6,926 bases of DNA from Actinomycetes bacterium (GTDB lineage: Bacteria; Actinomycetota; Actinomycetes; Actinomycetales; Cellulomonadaceae): assembly GCA_023412515.1 (NCBI GenBank), contig JAEYNO010000190.1:1-6926 (forward strand). Direction: 5' to 3'. Under the pieces are notes generated by a model that saw only the letters and a list, made by a program, of their open reading frames with translations, was not told the origin of the DNA and searched no databases. The translations under genes and the position numbers were made by a program. This document shows positions 4,100 through 6,926 of the stretch, piece after piece (positions within the stretch are counted from its first letter, which is position 1; each line of letters begins with the position of its first letter).

Positions 4100-6926
4100 G
4101 TGACCTTCGCCTCCCCGCCCCGCCCTCGACCCGCCTCGCCGCGCCGGCGCGGCCCGCTGGTCCCGACCCTCGTCACGCTCGCCGCGCTCGTCGTCGTGCT
4201 GCTCGTCCTCGCGCAGGTGTGGACCGAGGTCATGTGGTTCTCGCAGCTCGGCTTCCTCGAGGTGCTGCGCACCGAGTGGGTCACGCGCGGTCTGCTCTTC
4301 GTCGCCGGGTTCGCCGTCATGGCGGCCGGCGTCGGGTTCTCGCTGCGCTTCGCGTACCGCGCCCGCCCGGTGTACGCGCCGTCGACGCAGGAGCAGGCGA
4401 ACCTCGACCAGTACCGCGAGGCGATCGAGCCGCTGCGCCGGCTCGTGCTGATCGTCGGCCCGGTCGTGCTGGGCCTGTTCGCGGGCGGTGCGGCGTCGCA
4501 GCAGTGGAGCACCGTGCAGTTGTGGATGCGCGGCGGCGAGGTCGGCACGGTCGACCCGCAGTGGGGCATCGACCTCGGCTTCTACCTCTTCACGCTGCCC
4601 GGGCTGCGCTTCGTCGTGTCGTTCCTCATGGCGGTCGTCGTGCTGTCCGGCATCGCGGCGCTCGCGACGCACTACCTGTACGGCGGCCTGCGCGTCGGCG
4701 GCGGCCAGGGCACGCCGCGCACGACGCGCGCCGCGCGCGTCCACCTGTCGGTGCTCGGTGCGCTCGTGCTGCTGCTCGTCGCCGCGAACTACTGGCTGGA
4801 CCGCTACTCGATCCTCACCAAGCAGCAGACGGGCGAGCAGCGCTGGCAGGGCGCCGGGTTCACCGACGTCAACGCCGTGATCCCGTCGCGGGCGATCCTC
4901 GCGGTCGCCGCGATCGTGGTCGCCGCGGCGTTCGTCGCGACCGCGTTCTCCGGCAACTGGCGCCTGCCCGCGATCGGCGTGGGCCTCATGGTGGTCGCCG
5001 CGATCGTCGTCGGCGGCGTGTACCCCGCGATCGTCCAGCGGTTCCAGGTGCAGCCGAACCAGCAGGACGCGGAGTCGGACTACATCCAGCGCAACATCGA
5101 CGCGACGCTCGCGGCGTACGGGCTCGAAGACGTCGAGACCAGCGAGTACGACGCGAACGTCACGGCCGAGCCCGGCGCGCTGCGCGCGAACGCCGAGACG
5201 ACCGCGTCGATCCGCCTCCTGGACCCGAACATCGTGTCGCCGTCCTTCAAGCAGCTGCAGCAGATCCGCGGCTTCTACAGCTTCCCGGACTCGCTCGCGG
5301 TCGACCGCTACACGATCGACGGCGAGAGCCGCGACACCGTGATCGCCGTGCGCGAGCTCGACCAGAACGGCCTCAACGCGGGCCAGCGGAACTGGACCAA
5401 CGACACCACGGTCTACACGCACGGGTTCGGCGTGGTCGCCGCGTACGGCAACACGCGCGGCGCGCGGGGCGCACCGGCGTTCTGGGAGGGCGGCATCCCC
5501 TCGCAGGGCCAGCTCGGCGAGTACGAGCCGCGCATCTACTTCGGCCAGCAGTCGCCGACGTACTCGATCGTCGGTGGCCCCGAGGGCAGCAACGGCTGGG
5601 AGTTCGACTACCCGGACGACGAGGGCGGGCAGGGGTCGGTGCAGTACCGGTTCCCGACGCAGGACGTGTCGGCGGGCCCGTCGGTCGGCAACCTGTGGCA
5701 GAAGCTGCTGTACGCGCTGAAGTTCGGTGACGAGCAGATCCTGTTCTCGGAGCGCGTCAACGAGCACTCGCAGATCCTGTACGACCGCAACCCGCGCGAC
5801 CGCGTCGCCAAGGTCGCGCCGTTCCTCGACCTCGACGGCCGCGTGTACCCCGCGGTGGTCGACGGCCGCGTCAAGTGGATCATCGACGGCTACACGACGT
5901 CGGACCAGTACCCGTACGCCGCCGTCCGGTCGCTCGAGGACGCCACGACCGACTCGCTCACCGAGCGCAGCGCGAGCGTGCAGGCGCTGCTGCCCAAGCA
6001 GGTGAACTACATCCGCAACTCGGTGAAGGCGACCGTCGACGCCTACGACGGGTCGGTCGACCTGTACGCGTGGGACGCCGAGGACCCGATCCTGCAGGCC
6101 TGGACCGAGGTCTTCCCGACGACGCTCAAGCCGATGTCCGAGATCTCGGGCGACCTCATGAGCCACATCCGGTACCCCGAGGACCTGTTCAAGGTGCAGC
6201 GCGCGCTGCTCGGGCAGTACCACGTGACCAACGCGGCCGAGTTCTTCTCCGGCAACGACTTCTGGCAGAACCCCGCCGACCCGACGGTCACGAACTCGGA
6301 CGTCCCGCAGCCGCCGTACTACCTGACGCTGCAGATGCCGGGCGAGGACCAGGCGCGGTTCTCGCTGATGTCGACCTTCATCCCGGGTGGTTCGACGGCC
6401 CGCAACGTGCTGACCGGGTACCTCGCGGTCGACGCCGAGGCCGGCAACACCCCGGGCGAGGTCGCGGAGGACTACGGCAAGATGCGGCTGCTCGAGCTGC
6501 CGCGCGACTCGACCGTGCCCGGTCCCGGCCAGGCGGCGGCGAACTTCACGGCCGACCCGACCGTGTCCGAGCAGCTGAACATCCTGGCGCGCGGCGACTC
6601 GACCGTGCGGCGCGGGAACCTGCTGACGCTGCCGGTCGGCGGCGGTCTGCTGTACGTCCAGCCGGTGTACGTGCAGGCGTCGGCGGGCACGACGTACCCG
6701 CTGCTGCAGCGCGTGCTCGTGTCGTTCGGCGACGAGATCGGCTACGCCGAGACGCTCGACGGCGCGCTCGACCAGGTGTTCGGGGGCGACTCGGGCGCGG
6801 ACGCGGGTGACGCCGGCGCACCGGACCCGGGCACGGGCGTGGACCCGGACGCACCGGACCCCGGCGACGACGGGGCCGTGCAGCCCACGCCGACGCCGAC
6901 GGCCGAGCCCACCGACGGCGCGACGC
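4100..6926 (+). CDS. UPF0182 family multi-pass membrane protein, 3' end cut off
   Basis: This is a large integral membrane protein of the UPF0182 family, function unknown, of which 942 codons are in the window. Full members are usually about 950-1000 aa, so little is missing. After a basic, Pro-rich N-terminus (1-18, PRRRG), seven hydrophobic segments are visible at about 19-40, 61-83, 114-133, 167-190, 213-232, 261-283 and 289-310. The roughly 580-residue domain that follows probably faces the outside. Family-typical stretches include the DPQWGIDLGFYLFTLPG region (152-168), NYWLDRYSIL (230-239), KWIIDGYTTSDQYPYA (594-609), VNYIRNSVKATVDAYDG (635-651) and RYPEDLFKVQ (691-700). From residue 895 the sequence becomes a low-complexity Asp/Pro/Gly/Ala/Thr tail. 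No enzymatic motif is recognised. M. tuberculosis Rv3193c is the likely counterpart. The start is GTG at 4100 with a weak GAGGA site; a candidate ECF promoter lies upstream, suggesting stress control. No stop occurs in this frame before the edge. Confidence 0.92.
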   Translation, partial: MTFASPPRPRPASPRRRGPLVPTLVTLAALVVVLLVLAQVWTEVMWFSQLGFLEVLRTEWVTRGLLFVAGFAVMAAGVGFSLRFAYRARPVYAPSTQEQANLDQYREAIEPLRRLVLIVGPVVLGLFAGGAASQQWSTVQLWMRGGEVGTVDPQWGIDLGFYLFTLPGLRFVVSFLMAVVVLSGIAALATHYLYGGLRVGGGQGTPRTTRAARVHLSVLGALVLLLVAANYWLDRYSILTKQQTGEQRWQGAGFTDVNAVIPSRAILAVAAIVVAAAFVATAFSGNWRLPAIGVGLMVVAAIVVGGVYPAIVQRFQVQPNQQDAESDYIQRNIDATLAAYGLEDVETSEYDANVTAEPGALRANAETTASIRLLDPNIVSPSFKQLQQIRGFYSFPDSLAVDRYTIDGESRDTVIAVRELDQNGLNAGQRNWTNDTTVYTHGFGVVAAYGNTRGARGAPAFWEGGIPSQGQLGEYEPRIYFGQQSPTYSIVGGPEGSNGWEFDYPDDEGGQGSVQYRFPTQDVSAGPSVGNLWQKLLYALKFGDEQILFSERVNEHSQILYDRNPRDRVAKVAPFLDLDGRVYPAVVDGRVKWIIDGYTTSDQYPYAAVRSLEDATTDSLTERSASVQALLPKQVNYIRNSVKATVDAYDGSVDLYAWDAEDPILQAWTEVFPTTLKPMSEISGDLMSHIRYPEDLFKVQRALLGQYHVTNAAEFFSGNDFWQNPADPTVTNSDVPQPPYYLTLQMPGEDQARFSLMSTFIPGGSTARNVLTGYLAVDAEAGNTPGEVAEDYGKMRLLELPRDSTVPGPGQAAANFTADPTVSEQLNILARGDSTVRRGNLLTLPVGGGLLYVQPVYVQASAGTTYPLLQRVLVSFGDEIGYAETLDGALDQVFGGDSGADAGDAGAPDPGTGVDPDAPDPGDDGAVQPTPTPTAEPTDGAT

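Noticed and set aside
3490..5730. A plus-strand open frame of 746 codons overlapping PPA1309 and UPF0182
   Set aside because: It has Arg/Ala-rich composition without domains, and conflicts with two recognised genes.
4043..6223. A minus-strand open frame of 726 codons opposite UPF0182
   Set aside because: It is antisense to a well-recognised membrane protein. Its Arg/Val/Asp/His-rich sequence mirrors the codon structure of the opposite strand.
1..6926. tRNA, rRNA, CRISPR, insertion sequence, phage or defence genes
   Set aside because: I looked for these on both strands and saw no cloverleaf with a GTTCRA-type arm, no regularly spaced direct repeats and no transposase or integrase motifs. The genes fill the window with conserved core families.

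Overview
This is a very GC-rich window (well above 70% by eye) with dense coding, GTG starts for three genes and protein families typical of Actinobacteria. The PPA1309-type protein, the UPF0182 protein and the overall protein style suggest Micrococcales, probably a Cellulomonas-like organism. That genus-level guess is an inference from memory of related proteins.

Layout, left to right: (1) the 3' part of a YgjP/M48-type zinc metallopeptidase-like gene on the plus strand, running in from the left edge and ending at 535; (2) a 65-bp convergent gap with GC-rich inverted repeats; (3) a Zincin_2 (DUF2342-like) protein on the minus strand, 601-2034, with a perfect AGGAGG ribosome binding site; (4) a 149-bp divergent promoter region; (5) a membrane-anchored PDZ plus Lon-type (S16) protease, YlbL-like, on the plus strand, 2184-3395, with a visible Ser-Lys dyad; (6) a PPA1309-family protein on the minus strand, 3402-3980, converging on the protease gene with a gap of only 6 bp; (7) a 119-bp divergent promoter region carrying a candidate ECF-sigma promoter; (8) a UPF0182 seven-helix membrane protein on the plus strand from 4100, cut off by the right edge.

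The association of a Zincin_2 protein, a PDZ/Lon-like protease and a UPF0182 protein is a recurrent actinobacterial neighbourhood. From memory, Mycobacterium tuberculosis has the same three families as Rv3195, Rv3194c and Rv3193c. Two of the products should face the outside of the membrane: the protease domain of the YlbL-like protein and the large C-terminal domain of UPF0182. A role in envelope protein quality control is plausible but unproven. The two cytoplasmic proteins (Zincin_2 and PPA1309) have no assigned function.

I see no tRNA or rRNA, insertion sequence, CRISPR array, prophage or defence gene, and no intergenic stretch longer than about 150 bp. The window looks like ordinary, conserved chromosomal core sequence. 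Its open questions are the poorly understood families themselves, the degenerate zincin motif, possible leaderless starts and the candidate stress promoter. I found no clear new system.
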